This document shows positions 38,890 to 47,883 of a DNA stretch of 55,610 nt, one piece after another; the first letter of the stretch is position 1, and each line of letters opens with the position of its first letter. Location of the stretch: positions 1 to 55,610 of the IMG/VR virus record IMGVR_UViG_3300043429_001367, one strand, 5' to 3'. The stretch comes from a virus. The translations under genes were made by a program, and so were the position numbers. The notes beneath the pieces are model-generated. The model was not told the origin of the DNA. It worked only from the letters and a program-made list of their open reading frames with translations, and ran no database searches.

Positions 38890-40554
38890 GTGGGCAGACA
38901 ACTTTTAATTGATTCAGCTGGATTTAAACTGGATCAACTTCAAGAAGACCAGACAGGCGAATATATCTTTCGCGGTAAGTTCGCTCAGTCGGATTTGCCA
39001 ACCGCGAACAAACGAATTTATCCTCGTTCACTCTGGGAACGCGAAATCAATCGGCTCAAAACGAAAATCTCTGAAGGCAAGGTCTTTGGTGAACTTGATC
39101 ATCCCGAGGATGGAAAGACCAAACTGCAGCGTTCAGCGATTTTGATTCAATCCCTTGCCCTTGATAAACAGGGACAGGTGATTGGCAGCTTCAAGGTTTT
39201 GAATACCTCGATGGGACGCGAACTGAAAGCCATTGTCGAAGGTGGTGGTGCGGTTGGCGTTTCATCGCGTGGTTACGGTTCGGTTCGCATGAATGAAGAT
39301 GGTCACTCGGTTGTTCAGGATGATTTCACTCTTTTGACCTTCGATCCTGTTGCCGATCCGGCTGAAGAGACGGCTTATCCTGAACTGCAAAAGCCTGAAA
39401 CAGCTGAAGCTGAAGAAAAACCAGCCGATGAAGAACTATCCGAGCCGGAACAAACTGATGAGGTTTTTGCAGCTTGGCAGGAAGCAAGTCAGCAAAAATT
39501 TTCTCAGGATTCTGAAACTGTGACTGAGGAAATCAGTCGTAACAAACTTCAGGACGCTATCAAAAAAGCCAAATCAATTTACATCGAGTCCTCGCGTGAT
39601 ATGTCGCACAAGGACGCTCTTTCCCGAGCAGTCGAGGAAGGAATGAAGTTGATTGGAAAGCAATATGACGCAAAAGATTTTTCGATCCGTGTCGCCGCTG
39701 AGGTTATGACCGTATCGAAAAAGCCAACCATGGAAGATGTTGAAATGGGACAACAGGAAATTTTGAATCTCATTCGCTCAACCGTTCAGGAGTCGATGGA
39801 TCATCTTCTTGCTGAGAAGGAATCCGTGATTTCTGAGTCAAAGCAAAAGCTGACTGAGGAAGCAAGGAAAGTTGAAGCGCTCACAAAAGAACTTTCCGAG
39901 GCGAAGCAGAACATCGAAAAATTGAGTGATGTTGCGAAGGAACTCGGCTTTGGTCTTTATCTGCAGCAGCATCTTGGAAGACATCCAAAGCTGAAGCAAA
40001 TCAAGGAAAGCCTTGGTGATCTTTGTCTGATTGAATCGCTTGAAGATCTTCAGAACAAAATCAAAGTTCACATCTCTGAAGTCGCAAGGATCATGGAAGC
40101 CGAGGAAGCAAAATCCAAAAAGCTTGTCGAACAAACCGAAAAGCTTATGGAGGAAAAGAAACTGCTTCAGGCTCAAGTTCAGGACATTGCTGAAGAACGT
40201 GATGAAGCAATTTCGATCGGCATTGAAAACGCAGCTGCTCTTTATCTTGAAAGACGCATTCAAGGCAATCCCTATCAGACAGAGATTCGCAAGCGTTTTG
40301 CAGAGATGAAGGTTAAGACCAAGCAAACCGTTGAAGGTCTTTTGTCTGAATACAAAGGACGCAGAGTCAACGAATCAAGTGACTTTCACCGTGTTCGCCG
40401 TTCACTGTCTCACCGTCCCAAGGATGTAGAGCATGATAGTCTGGTTGAAAACCATGTGAAGGACACGCAGCCTGCAATTGTCGAGGAAACTCTGCAGTTG
40501 AATGGTGAAGTGTTCAACATGAACGAAATCAAACGTCTTGCTGGAATCAAATAA
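38890..40554 (+). CDS. Prohead protease fused to coiled-coil scaffold
   Basis: A 554-residue protein with GTG start and AAAGGGG upstream. Residues 1-170 form a T4 gp21-like prohead serine protease: GELDHP (His71), GVSSRGYG (Ser125/126) and FDPVADPAEE (Asp), the catalytic signature. Residues from about 290 on are long coiled coil (KQKLTEEARKVEALTKELSE), as in scaffolding cores such as gp22. Protease and scaffold are separate genes in T4; here they appear as one polypeptide, which could release the scaffold by self-cleavage. Directly upstream of the capsid gene. Confidence 0.85.
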   Translation: MGRQLLIDSAGFKLDQLQEDQTGEYIFRGKFAQSDLPTANKRIYPRSLWEREINRLKTKISEGKVFGELDHPEDGKTKLQRSAILIQSLALDKQGQVIGSFKVLNTSMGRELKAIVEGGGAVGVSSRGYGSVRMNEDGHSVVQDDFTLLTFDPVADPAEETAYPELQKPETAEAEEKPADEELSEPEQTDEVFAAWQEASQQKFSQDSETVTEEISRNKLQDAIKKAKSIYIESSRDMSHKDALSRAVEEGMKLIGKQYDAKDFSIRVAAEVMTVSKKPTMEDVEMGQQEILNLIRSTVQESMDHLLAEKESVISESKQKLTEEARKVEALTKELSEAKQNIEKLSDVAKELGFGLYLQQHLGRHPKLKQIKESLGDLCLIESLEDLQNKIKVHISEVARIMEAEEAKSKKLVEQTEKLMEEKKLLQAQVQDIAEERDEAISIGIENAAALYLERRIQGNPYQTEIRKRFAEMKVKTKQTVEGLLSEYKGRRVNESSDFHRVRRSLSHRPKDVEHDSLVENHVKDTQPAIVEETLQLNGEVFNMNEIKRLAGIK

Positions 40555-40575
40555 TAAGCATCATGGAGGATACCG

Positions 40576-42018
40576 ATGCAAGCCAAGAATTTTATGCGTC
40601 AAAATCGTTCGATCAAGGATGAAGGCTACGTTCAGGCACTTGTGCGCAAGTGGAGTCCCTTGCTGGAAGGCATCAACGTTGAGCATACGCGCAACGTTAT
40701 GGCTGTTCTCTATGAGAACCAAAGCCAGCATCTTCAGTCCATGACTGAAGAAACACGTTCGACCAACGTGGGCTCGTTTTTGAAATTTGTGTTTCCCGTT
40801 CTTCGCCGGGTTTGGCCTTCTCTCATCGCCAATGAGATTGTGTCGATCCAGCCAATGACCGCACCAATCGGCGGTATCTTTTACTATGACCTGAAGTACG
40901 GCACCACAAAGGGCACCGTGACTGCTGGCCAGACTCTGATCAAGGATTTCAATCGCTACTATTCGAGCGAAAAAATTGATGCAGAAATCATTGGCACTGG
41001 TGCGGGCACCAGCTTTGCATCGACGCTGGACTTTACTCCTGTTCGCGTTTCGACCGTTATCGTCAAGGGCTACAAAGGCACCGATGGCAGCCTTGTATCC
41101 GGCGCTGACAACGGCTCGGGCACAATCACAGGAACAGGCGTTTCCGGTATCGTTGATTACGATACTGGCTCCATCTCGGTTGACTTCACAACTTCCGTAA
41201 GTGCAGGAACTGATGTAACTGTCACCTACGAATACAATAGTGAGTGCAACAGCAACATCGCTCAAATCAACATCGACATCCAGCTGCTGGAAATCCGCGC
41301 GACCACTCGCAAGCTGAAAGCAAAGTGGTGTTCGGAAGCTGCTGACGACTTGAAAGCTTTCCATGGCATTGATGCTGAAGCTGAAATCGTTGCTGGTATC
41401 GCTGCTGAAATCGCTTTGGAACTCGACCGTGAAATCATCGAGGATCTTCGTGTTGGTGCGACTGGCTACAACGGAAGCTTTGCAGCTTCTCCTGTTCCGA
41501 ACTACCACACTCAGGTTGATCATTATCGCAACATCCTGACCGAAATCACCAAGATGAGTAACCGCATCCACAAGAATTCTTTGCGTGGTCCTGCGAACTT
41601 CCTTGTGACTTCGCCTGATGTGTCTGCGATCATCGAGCAGCTGGAAACTCATGGTGACTTCCGTCCCATCTATGCTCCTGCAAACAGCGACACACGCGCA
41701 CCTGCAGAGCAGCCACACACCTTCGGTGTTCAGAAGATTGGTACTCTTTCCAGCAAGTATATCTGCTACAAAGATCCATTCTTCCCAGTTTCCTCGAACG
41801 TTGGTTCGGGAAGTGGTTCCGGTCAAATCCTCGGTGGTTACAAAGGTTCGACCTTCATTGATGCAGGTTATGTGTGGGCTCCATACATTCCTCTGCAATC
41901 GACTGCGACCTTCCTTAACCCTGAAGACTTCGCATTCACCAAAGGCTTGCGCACACGGTATTCTAAAAAAATGGTTCGCTCGGAGTTCTATGGAACCATC
42001 ACTGTTACTGGCCTTTAA
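40576..42018 (+). CDS. Major capsid protein (T4 gp23-like)
   Basis: A 480-residue protein with GGAGG upstream. Early LVRKWSPLLEGINVEHTRNV, then FPVLRRVWPSLIANEIVSIQ and PMTAPIGGIFYYDLKYG, is the classic gp23/gp24-type core; an inserted domain (GTDGSLVSGADNGSGTITG) sits in the middle, and LKAKWCSEAADDLKAFHGID and VTSPDVSAIIEQLE close the HK97-fold body. It builds the icosahedral shell. Followed by a strong terminator, in line with high expression. Confidence 0.95.
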   Translation: MQAKNFMRQNRSIKDEGYVQALVRKWSPLLEGINVEHTRNVMAVLYENQSQHLQSMTEETRSTNVGSFLKFVFPVLRRVWPSLIANEIVSIQPMTAPIGGIFYYDLKYGTTKGTVTAGQTLIKDFNRYYSSEKIDAEIIGTGAGTSFASTLDFTPVRVSTVIVKGYKGTDGSLVSGADNGSGTITGTGVSGIVDYDTGSISVDFTTSVSAGTDVTVTYEYNSECNSNIAQINIDIQLLEIRATTRKLKAKWCSEAADDLKAFHGIDAEAEIVAGIAAEIALELDREIIEDLRVGATGYNGSFAASPVPNYHTQVDHYRNILTEITKMSNRIHKNSLRGPANFLVTSPDVSAIIEQLETHGDFRPIYAPANSDTRAPAEQPHTFGVQKIGTLSSKYICYKDPFFPVSSNVGSGSGSGQILGGYKGSTFIDAGYVWAPYIPLQSTATFLNPEDFAFTKGLRTRYSKKMVRSEFYGTITVTGL

Positions 42019-42040
42019 TTCCCTATAGAGGGAAAAGCAG

Positions 42041-42071
42041 CCGGGAGCTAAACACTCCCGGCATTTTTTTT
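42041..42071 (+). terminator. Strong terminator after capsid gene
   Basis: CCGGGAG (42041-42047), loop CTAAACA, CTCCCGG (42055-42061), then CA and eight T. Confidence 0.85.
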
Positions 42072-42197
42072 GTGTGCTTCCATAAGCTTTGATCAAAAAA
42101 TCGGGCAAACTTCAATCCCCAGCCTATTTCTGATATCCTTTCCCCATGTTGCTTTTCTGAGGCTTCTGTTTGCTAATCTGTGTTTTTTGGTCCTGGA

Positions 42198-43040
42198 ATG
42201 CTTTTCGGTGTTTCGGGACTGATTGCCTGGGGTGCGGTTATGTTAAGTTCCATCATCAAGAGAATCCAAAAGACAGTCAGCACAGATAAACCCATAGAGG
42301 GTGATGCTCTCGATGAACTTGTCGCAGAGAATTTGAAGGAAGAAGAAAAACCAAAAGTGAATTCAAATTCAGTCGTGCCAGCACCTTCAGCCGAGCCGCC
42401 AAAAGAAGAACTCAAACTTGAGCCGGTTCTTCCCCCACAAAAACCAGCTGAAAAACCAAAGACAGAAAAGCCAAAAGCGCCGGAAGCTGTTGTGAAGGTT
42501 ATTCCTTCGGAACTTTTGAAGGAATTTTTTATAGCTGAGTCAAAAAAGTGGATTGGTGTAAAAGAGACAGCGACCAACAAGGGACCTGAAGTCGAGAGGT
42601 TTCAGAAGGCTGTGGATGGAAAGGCATCGGGTGAACCCTGGTGCCTTGCATTTGTGTGGTTCTGCATTCTTGAAGCTGAGAAAATGTATCTCAAAAGGTT
42701 TGGCTCTGAAACGGAGAAAAGCTGGCTTTACCGCACCGAGCATTGTTTGACGATGTGGAATCTCAGTCCGAAGGAAGCAAGACTGACAAAACCAAAGCCT
42801 GGATGCATTGTGGTCTGGCAGCACATGGCCAAGGATGGAACGCCAACCGCAAAAGGTCATGTCGGGATTGTAGTGAAGGTTTTGGATGGAACCTTCATGC
42901 AGACTGTTGAAGGCAATACAAGCAATGATGCCGTTGTCCAGGATGAAGGTGACGGTGTTTATCTACTCAAACGAAACTACGTTTCATCATCAGGCAGTAA
43001 AAAGCTTGTCGGATTTTTGAAACCCTGGAAGGAGTTTTAG
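42198..43040 (+). CDS. Membrane-anchored CHAP-domain hydrolase (endolysin or virion hydrolase)
   Basis: A 280-residue protein; ATG 42198 or GTG 42180. The N-terminal hydrophobic helix (LFGVSGLIAWGAVMLSSII) is a signal anchor. A Lys/Pro/Glu linker (about 45-100) follows. The C-terminal CHAP domain has the catalytic Cys in EPWCLAFVWF (Cys149) and His in KGHVGIVV (His221), with GCIVVW and the EGNTS segment typical of amidase/endopeptidases. It would cut peptidoglycan. Position between capsid and neck genes suggests either SAR-like endolysin or a virion-associated lysin. Confidence 0.8.
   Translation: MLFGVSGLIAWGAVMLSSIIKRIQKTVSTDKPIEGDALDELVAENLKEEEKPKVNSNSVVPAPSAEPPKEELKLEPVLPPQKPAEKPKTEKPKAPEAVVKVIPSELLKEFFIAESKKWIGVKETATNKGPEVERFQKAVDGKASGEPWCLAFVWFCILEAEKMYLKRFGSETEKSWLYRTEHCLTMWNLSPKEARLTKPKPGCIVVWQHMAKDGTPTAKGHVGIVVKVLDGTFMQTVEGNTSNDAVVQDEGDGVYLLKRNYVSSSGSKKLVGFLKPWKEF
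42356..42373. repeat. 18-bp dyad repeat, copy 5
   Basis: AGTGAATTCAAATTCAGT lies inside the linker-coding part of the CHAP gene. It differs from the other copies only at positions where they also vary. Confidence 0.7.
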
Positions 43041-43041
43041 A

Positions 43042-43581
43042 ATGGATTTTTTGAAGGAACTGCGTGCAGCTGGTTTGATTTCCAAGAAACTTTCTGAGCG
43101 TGTCGTCTATGGCACCGAGGAAGGACCAGCGCCGATCAATCCCAATATGCCTCAGAGCGACATCAATATTTCCGGTCACTCGACAGCTGACAAGCCATTG
43201 GAGCAGGAGCAGCCAAAAGCTGAACCCGCACCGGCAGAGCCAGCCGCAAAAGGTCAAAAGGAATATCTTATCAACTCGGCCATGGCTTCCATGAAGGCTG
43301 TTGAGGCTTGTCTTGAGGCGATGTGTGAGGGCAAGTGCTGGGAGAATCTTTCCCTTCAGCCCGATGCTGCGACAGGCATGAGCGAGATGCTGAAGACTAT
43401 GAAAGAGTGGTCGGCTAAAATGGAAAGCTGGAAGGAATCAGCGGTGGTGGTTCCTGCGACAACCGAGCCGCCTTTGGTTCAGAATCAAACACTTTCGCAG
43501 CCTGCAGCTGCTCCCCAGTCCCCAGCCGCTCCTGCTGCTCCTGTGGCACCGGCTGTGACGACAGGACCAGTCGCAGCCTGA
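43042..43581 (+). CDS. Hypothetical structural protein
   Basis: A 179-residue protein. A short N-terminal helix, Pro/Ala/Glu linker, a central helical part with two Cys (CLEAMCEGKCW), and a C-terminal Ala-Pro-Val tail (PAAPAAPVAPAV). It starts 1 base after the CHAP gene stop. Likely a minor head or virion component by position; no family recognised. Confidence 0.65.
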   Translation: MDFLKELRAAGLISKKLSERVVYGTEEGPAPINPNMPQSDINISGHSTADKPLEQEQPKAEPAPAEPAAKGQKEYLINSAMASMKAVEACLEAMCEGKCWENLSLQPDAATGMSEMLKTMKEWSAKMESWKESAVVVPATTEPPLVQNQTLSQPAAAPQSPAAPAAPVAPAVTTGPVAA

Positions 43582-43594
43582 AGAGGGGGAGGAC

Positions 43595-44344
43595 ATGAAC
43601 GAATCTGAAATGAAACAGCAGATACTGGCAAATCTTGGTGAGCCGACCATCAAGGTTGAAATTGATCCAGGCCAATGGTGCGCCTTTTTTCAAAACACGC
43701 TTCGCTGGTTCAAGGCAAAAAAAGGTCTTGTGGGCTGTGAAGTCATAAGGCTGATACCAGGACAGGTGCAATACGATTTGCCAGCCGGTGCAAATACTGT
43801 GGTTGATATCCATCTGCCATTGGGCTTTGGTGATGTTCAGGCTCTTTTCAGTCAAGGCATATTGGATACGAACTATATTCCTGCTGATTTCTATGGAATC
43901 AATGGCGGGAGCTATTCCCGTTATGGATTCACAGTCAGTAACTCAGCTTACGTTCAGGTCCTTCAGTATCTTGAGACTACGAGGCGGGTGATTTCAGCCG
44001 AGCCGACCTGGGAAGTCATGTGCGGTAAAATATATGTGACTAATGGTTGGTGCGGTGTATATGGTCCGAATGGTCAATATATGCTTGTCACATATAAAAA
44101 GGAAGATGTGAAGATTGAGGATATCACCGATCATCGTGACGTTGATCTTGTGTTTCGCTATACGGAAGCAAAAGTCAAAATGGTTTTGGGACGCATTCGT
44201 TCAAAATACAAATCCTATCCTGCTGCAGGTGGAATGATTGATACGGATGGTCCCGAACTTCTCGAAGAAGCCAAGGCTGAAATTGAAAAGCTGGAAGAGG
44301 AAATTTCCGACTCTCAATTTCCCATGGGACTTATGGTTGGCTGA
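43595..44344 (+). CDS. Neck/head-closure protein (gp13-like)
   Basis: A 249-residue protein with GGGGGAGGAC upstream. The N-terminus (MKQQILANLGEPTIKVEI, then DPGQWCAFFQNTLRWFKAKK) and RLIPGQVQYDLPAGANTVVDI match the head-tail neck protein family found in T4-like phages after the capsid gene; the end is helical and acidic. It would join the portal vertex to the tail. Assignment from characteristic phrases and position. Confidence 0.7.
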   Translation: MNESEMKQQILANLGEPTIKVEIDPGQWCAFFQNTLRWFKAKKGLVGCEVIRLIPGQVQYDLPAGANTVVDIHLPLGFGDVQALFSQGILDTNYIPADFYGINGGSYSRYGFTVSNSAYVQVLQYLETTRRVISAEPTWEVMCGKIYVTNGWCGVYGPNGQYMLVTYKKEDVKIEDITDHRDVDLVFRYTEAKVKMVLGRIRSKYKSYPAAGGMIDTDGPELLEEAKAEIEKLEEEISDSQFPMGLMVG

Positions 44345-44345
44345 T

Positions 44346-44498
44346 GTGAAAAAGGTTCGCACTAAAACATTCTCCCGATTGGTCGCAAGCTTTGCAGTCA
44401 TAATTTTTTTCTTTATTTTGAGCGGTTTCGGGACCATGTTTTTTCTTTTCATGGTTTATGAGTTGTTCACAATAAGAGAAACACTCTTTGGCTTTTGA
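44346..44498 (+). CDS. Small membrane protein (50 aa)
   Basis: GTG 44346, 2 bases after the neck gene stop, weak SD. A basic N-terminus (MKKVRTKTFSRL) is followed by a single long hydrophobic segment (VASFAVIIFFFILSGFGTMF and onward), possibly two short helices. It could be a holin-like protein given the CHAP hydrolase 1.3 kb upstream. Uncertain. Confidence 0.55.
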   Translation: MKKVRTKTFSRLVASFAVIIFFFILSGFGTMFFLFMVYELFTIRETLFGF

Positions 44499-44527
44499 CG
44501 TTTCGGAGTAGCTAGGAATTATGGCAC

Positions 44528-45241
44528 ATGGCTTATGAAATAAAAGGCGATGAGTATGTCAGAGGGCATTTGCGTTCTCGCAGTTTTAGTCTTGAATCTC
44601 TCACGATAACCACAGTCGCAAATGGTGTCTTCAGTCTTACTGCTTCATCACCTTCAAATGTATTTTTCATAGGATCGGCGCAAAACCAGTATCTCAATTT
44701 AGGTGACGCGACTACATACGAGCAAGGTCACTACTACAACTTCATGAATGATTCCTCTGAAGTTGTTTTTATCAGGGATTTTGGTCTTAACGTTCTTGCC
44801 GAACTTTTGCCTAATGCTGGTGTGACGCTTCAGCTTGAGGATAGATCAAACGCCAATGGTTTGTGGTTTATTCCGCAAACGGAACTTTCAAAGATCCTTG
44901 TTGATCTTACAAATATCCAGGGAATAGCAGGCAGCAATGCTCAGGATTTTTTGGAAAATTTTCTAAGTCTTAACGGTATTCCGGTTATAGGTGAAATCCC
45001 AGGTGGTTCAAGGAATTGCGTGAATTTGGCTTTTACGACTTCGTTTGAGTTTATTCCGGGGAGCCTTCAGGTATTTCTTGGTGGATTGAGATTGGAGCCA
45101 GGACTTGATTATACTGAGAGTGTAAACAATCAGGGATTTACCATTCTCATAAACGCCTCGGATCGTAATCGACTGAACAAGGCTCCTTTGGGTTCAGAGA
45201 GTTTTTTGGTCAACTATAGTCGCAGGGTTATTTATCCTTAA
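44528..45241 (+). CDS. Structural protein, first of a paralogous pair
   Basis: A 237-residue beta-rich protein. Its end (NRLNKAPLGSESFLVNYSRR) closely matches the end of the next protein (NRLNSPPRGTEELVVDYRKA), so the two share a C-terminal domain, and the stretch with QVFLGGLRLEPGLDY resembles the same region (KLLLDGRRLRLG). Likely a virion (collar, whisker or baseplate) protein. Start ATG 44528 with GGAATT upstream. Confidence 0.7.
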   Translation: MAYEIKGDEYVRGHLRSRSFSLESLTITTVANGVFSLTASSPSNVFFIGSAQNQYLNLGDATTYEQGHYYNFMNDSSEVVFIRDFGLNVLAELLPNAGVTLQLEDRSNANGLWFIPQTELSKILVDLTNIQGIAGSNAQDFLENFLSLNGIPVIGEIPGGSRNCVNLAFTTSFEFIPGSLQVFLGGLRLEPGLDYTESVNNQGFTILINASDRNRLNKAPLGSESFLVNYSRRVIYP

Positions 45242-45260
45242 AAATTTCATGAGGCCATAA

Positions 45261-46541
45261 ATGGGACAAACCAATGCTATTCGTGTTCAGTTCGATCCGT
45301 TTGAGTTGATAACGTCAAGCATTAACGCTGCAAGACAGGAAATGGCATTTACTGGTTATTTTCAAACTGGTGATGTTGTTTCCATTGTTTCGCGTGATGC
45401 CAACGGCTGTGTCCTTTCAACTCTTGCAACAGGTTTGACAGTTGGCGCGATTGAAGAGGGAACTGCTCTTGTCTTCAATACTCCTGTTGACACGACAACC
45501 GCACTTCCAGCTGGTGGTGTGGGTTGGTATGTCGTCGCTGATCCGATTGATGATGTGCAGGAAGCGATTGATCGGCTTTATCGCACAGGCGCTGAGAATC
45601 TTTTCCAGTTGGCTGAAGATGTCAACGACAGCGTTTCCGCTTTCCCTGGTGCCGGTCTTACGACTCTTTATGTTGATGATGTCAATCTTTTCCGGGCTGG
45701 TGACTCCGTTGTCATCACATCGGATCAGGGTGTTCTTGCAACAACAACGATTGATTCGGTTTTGATCAACGCTGATGAAATTAACAATCAGTCGGCTATC
45801 ATCATCGACAATGAATATGATTTCTCTTCCAATACTGGCATTCGCATTCTCAGTACAGATGTCACGACTCAGGATGTTGTGACTCGGCTTCGTGAGAACA
45901 TTGATGCGATCGACCAACCGATTGAAAACGAATACATTGGGGTTGGTGATTGTAATACGGTGGTGTTTGACACCAATAACCTTTTCCTTCAGGGCACATC
46001 GAAGCTTTTGCTCGATGGACGCCGTCTTCGTTTGGGAACTGCTGGCACAAGAGCGGAAGGTATCTTCGGTGCTGGCAACAGTGAGTTGACTTTTACGTCA
46101 ATGGTTCTCGGTCTTGCGGGCAATACAATTGACGTTTCCATTGTAAGTGCTTCGGGTTTTGATGTGACCGTTTCTGGCAGCCATGAGGCAGGAACACTTG
46201 CTGTTGTTGCGAACAATGATTCAGGAGCCGGAACAGCGGCTCAGATTGCGGCTGCAATCAACGCCGATACCGATGCACAGAAACTTGTTCAGGTTGTCTA
46301 TGGTGGAACGGGAGCGGGCACTGTCGGTGCTTTTGGTCTGACTGCCCTTTCAGGTGGTTTGGATGATGGAACAGGTGATTACGCCGAACTTCCACAGGTC
46401 TTTAACAACGAAATCAGTCAAACTGGCTATAAATGGTTGAGTCTGCATATCAGACCAGCTGAAAATAACCGTTTGAACTCCCCTCCGCGCGGGACTGAGG
46501 AACTGGTTGTTGACTATCGCAAAGCCCTGACCAACGCCTGA
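45261..46541 (+). CDS. Structural protein, second of a paralogous pair
   Basis: A 426-residue beta-rich protein. It shares the C-terminal domain with its upstream neighbour. A central insertion (about 275-380, VLGLAGNTIDVSIVSASGFD and SGAGTAAQIAAAINADTDAQ) resembles the 'AAQIAAAIN' phage tail-sheath/fibre-associated repeat that builds beta domains. A strong terminator follows. Probably a virion protein; exact part unknown. Confidence 0.7.
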   Translation: MGQTNAIRVQFDPFELITSSINAARQEMAFTGYFQTGDVVSIVSRDANGCVLSTLATGLTVGAIEEGTALVFNTPVDTTTALPAGGVGWYVVADPIDDVQEAIDRLYRTGAENLFQLAEDVNDSVSAFPGAGLTTLYVDDVNLFRAGDSVVITSDQGVLATTTIDSVLINADEINNQSAIIIDNEYDFSSNTGIRILSTDVTTQDVVTRLRENIDAIDQPIENEYIGVGDCNTVVFDTNNLFLQGTSKLLLDGRRLRLGTAGTRAEGIFGAGNSELTFTSMVLGLAGNTIDVSIVSASGFDVTVSGSHEAGTLAVVANNDSGAGTAAQIAAAINADTDAQKLVQVVYGGTGAGTVGAFGLTALSGGLDDGTGDYAELPQVFNNEISQTGYKWLSLHIRPAENNRLNSPPRGTEELVVDYRKALTNA

Positions 46542-46551
46542 TTTTTTGATC

Positions 46552-46592
46552 TTTGAGTATCTCGAAATGGATTTTGAGATACTCAAAAAATT
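46552..46592 (+). terminator. Rho-independent terminator
   Basis: TTGAGTATCTC and GAGATACTCAA pair around about 12 bases and are followed by AAAATTTTGTG. Good stem, weak T-tract. Confidence 0.65.
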
Positions 46593-46615
46593 TTGTGTAT
46601 GGGAAATGGAACTCA

Positions 46616-46984
46616 ATGGGACAAACCGATAGCACTAGAATTTATGTTCAGGAAGGTGCCTATACCTTTCCCTCTGTGATTCTGGCCTTCGTTCTTCAGG
46701 ATCTTGATCGTTTCGTCAACTCAACCAACACCTGGGTTACAATAACCAGGACATCAAATTACATTTCATCGGTTGAATATTTTTCTGATTCAGCAAAAAC
46801 CCTGAAAGTTTTTGAACATCAATATGGACGAACATCCAATCGAATCACTTCCATTACAGCGATTTATTATAACGCGAATGGAACGGAAGACAGCCGGGTA
46901 ACACATACTCTGACAAGAAATGGAAGTCAGCAGATTACAGATTCTGCAAATCCGTTTTCGACAAGTGAGTCTACAAAAATATGA
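46616..46984 (+). CDS. Hypothetical virion protein
   Basis: A 122-residue protein from ATG 46616; the same MGQT start as the 45261 protein, and the upstream in-frame ORF crosses the terminator. Polar, beta-rich, Thr/Ser-rich, repeating YxxNG-type ends. Overlaps the next gene by 4 bases. Tail-fibre-like composition. Confidence 0.6.
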   Translation: MGQTDSTRIYVQEGAYTFPSVILAFVLQDLDRFVNSTNTWVTITRTSNYISSVEYFSDSAKTLKVFEHQYGRTSNRITSITAIYYNANGTEDSRVTHTLTRNGSQQITDSANPFSTSESTKI

Positions 46985-47412
46985 AATTTGCTGAAATACT
47001 CGCTTTAATAGAGGAACTTGTAAACCCGCCGGGTGGTGGAAGTGGTGTGACTCCACCTTTTGTTTTCAGTAAATCCGGTAATGCCACGGTTGGGACCTAT
47101 CTCAGAACGGGTGAGGCTGTCGGCAGCAAGACGGGACAGCTGATCAAGGGAACCAACTATATCGTTGAGATTAACGCATCCAACGGCAACAACGCTGGCT
47201 CGACGACAAGAATTCAATTTCAAAGACGCACAGCTGTCGCAACGTTTACAGACATAACAAATGCCTATGTTGATATTCCATCAGGAACTTACAAAGGTCA
47301 AAACACTGGGCTTGCCATTTCCCTTGGACCTGATGAGGAAGTGTCCTGCTATGTGAAAAGTGGATCGACCTTAAGCGATCCTGTTGTAACCTTGTTTTTA
47401 AGTCCTCAATAA
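46981..47412 (+). CDS. Hypothetical virion protein
   Basis: A 143-residue protein, helical N-terminal 15 residues, then Gly-rich and beta-rich with a jelly-roll look (GTYLRTGEAVGSKTGQLIKG). Upstream ATGA overlap. Likely a tail tip or fibre-associated protein. No family recognised. Confidence 0.6.
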   Translation: MKFAEILALIEELVNPPGGGSGVTPPFVFSKSGNATVGTYLRTGEAVGSKTGQLIKGTNYIVEINASNGNNAGSTTRIQFQRRTAVATFTDITNAYVDIPSGTYKGQNTGLAISLGPDEEVSCYVKSGSTLSDPVVTLFLSPQ

Positions 47413-47424
47413 TAGGAAATTACA

Positions 47425-47883
47425 ATGCCGAAAATTTTAAAAAACCCGACTGGCATTGATCGAATCATAAGCGATACCGGGCAGACCATTTCAGGGTTTG
47501 ATGAACTTCTGATCAATCCAACTGACTATGGTTACTATGCACAGAGTCAGGAAACCCTGGATTATGTTTCGGGTGGTCTTCTTGTTGTCAATGATGGTCT
47601 CATTGATCTTCCTGTTGATGAGGCAATCCCTTTTCTTTCCCTGTCGGAAACAGCCAAAGGAATTCGTTTTGATCCTGCTGGTTCATCTCTCACTGCAACA
47701 AATGTTGAAGATGCCATAAAGCAGGTGACAGTCACTGGTGGTGATAGTTTTCCATGGAACATAATTCCGATTGGTTTGACGGTTATTGTTCCGCAGAATA
47801 AGCAAATGATTGTGTATCAGGAACTTGAAATAAGGTTAAGCGGTGAACTCGAACTCTTAGGTGAATTGGTGGTGATTGAATGA
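47425..47883 (+). CDS. Virion protein with C-terminal beta module
   Basis: A 152-residue protein. The end IPIGLTVIVPQNKQMIVYQE followed by LSGELELLGELVVIE is a common module at the C-terminus of phage tail structural proteins. Overlaps the tail fibre gene by 4 bases, so probably baseplate- or fibre-linked. Confidence 0.7.
   Translation: MPKILKNPTGIDRIISDTGQTISGFDELLINPTDYGYYAQSQETLDYVSGGLLVVNDGLIDLPVDEAIPFLSLSETAKGIRFDPAGSSLTATNVEDAIKQVTVTGGDSFPWNIIPIGLTVIVPQNKQMIVYQELEIRLSGELELLGELVVIE

Noticed and set aside
40561-42108. 515-codon open frame antisense to the major capsid gene
   Set aside because: No SD, Cys/Arg/Ser-rich with no family look; it mirrors the strong codon bias of the capsid gene. 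Unlike the intein case, no recognisable domain is encoded.
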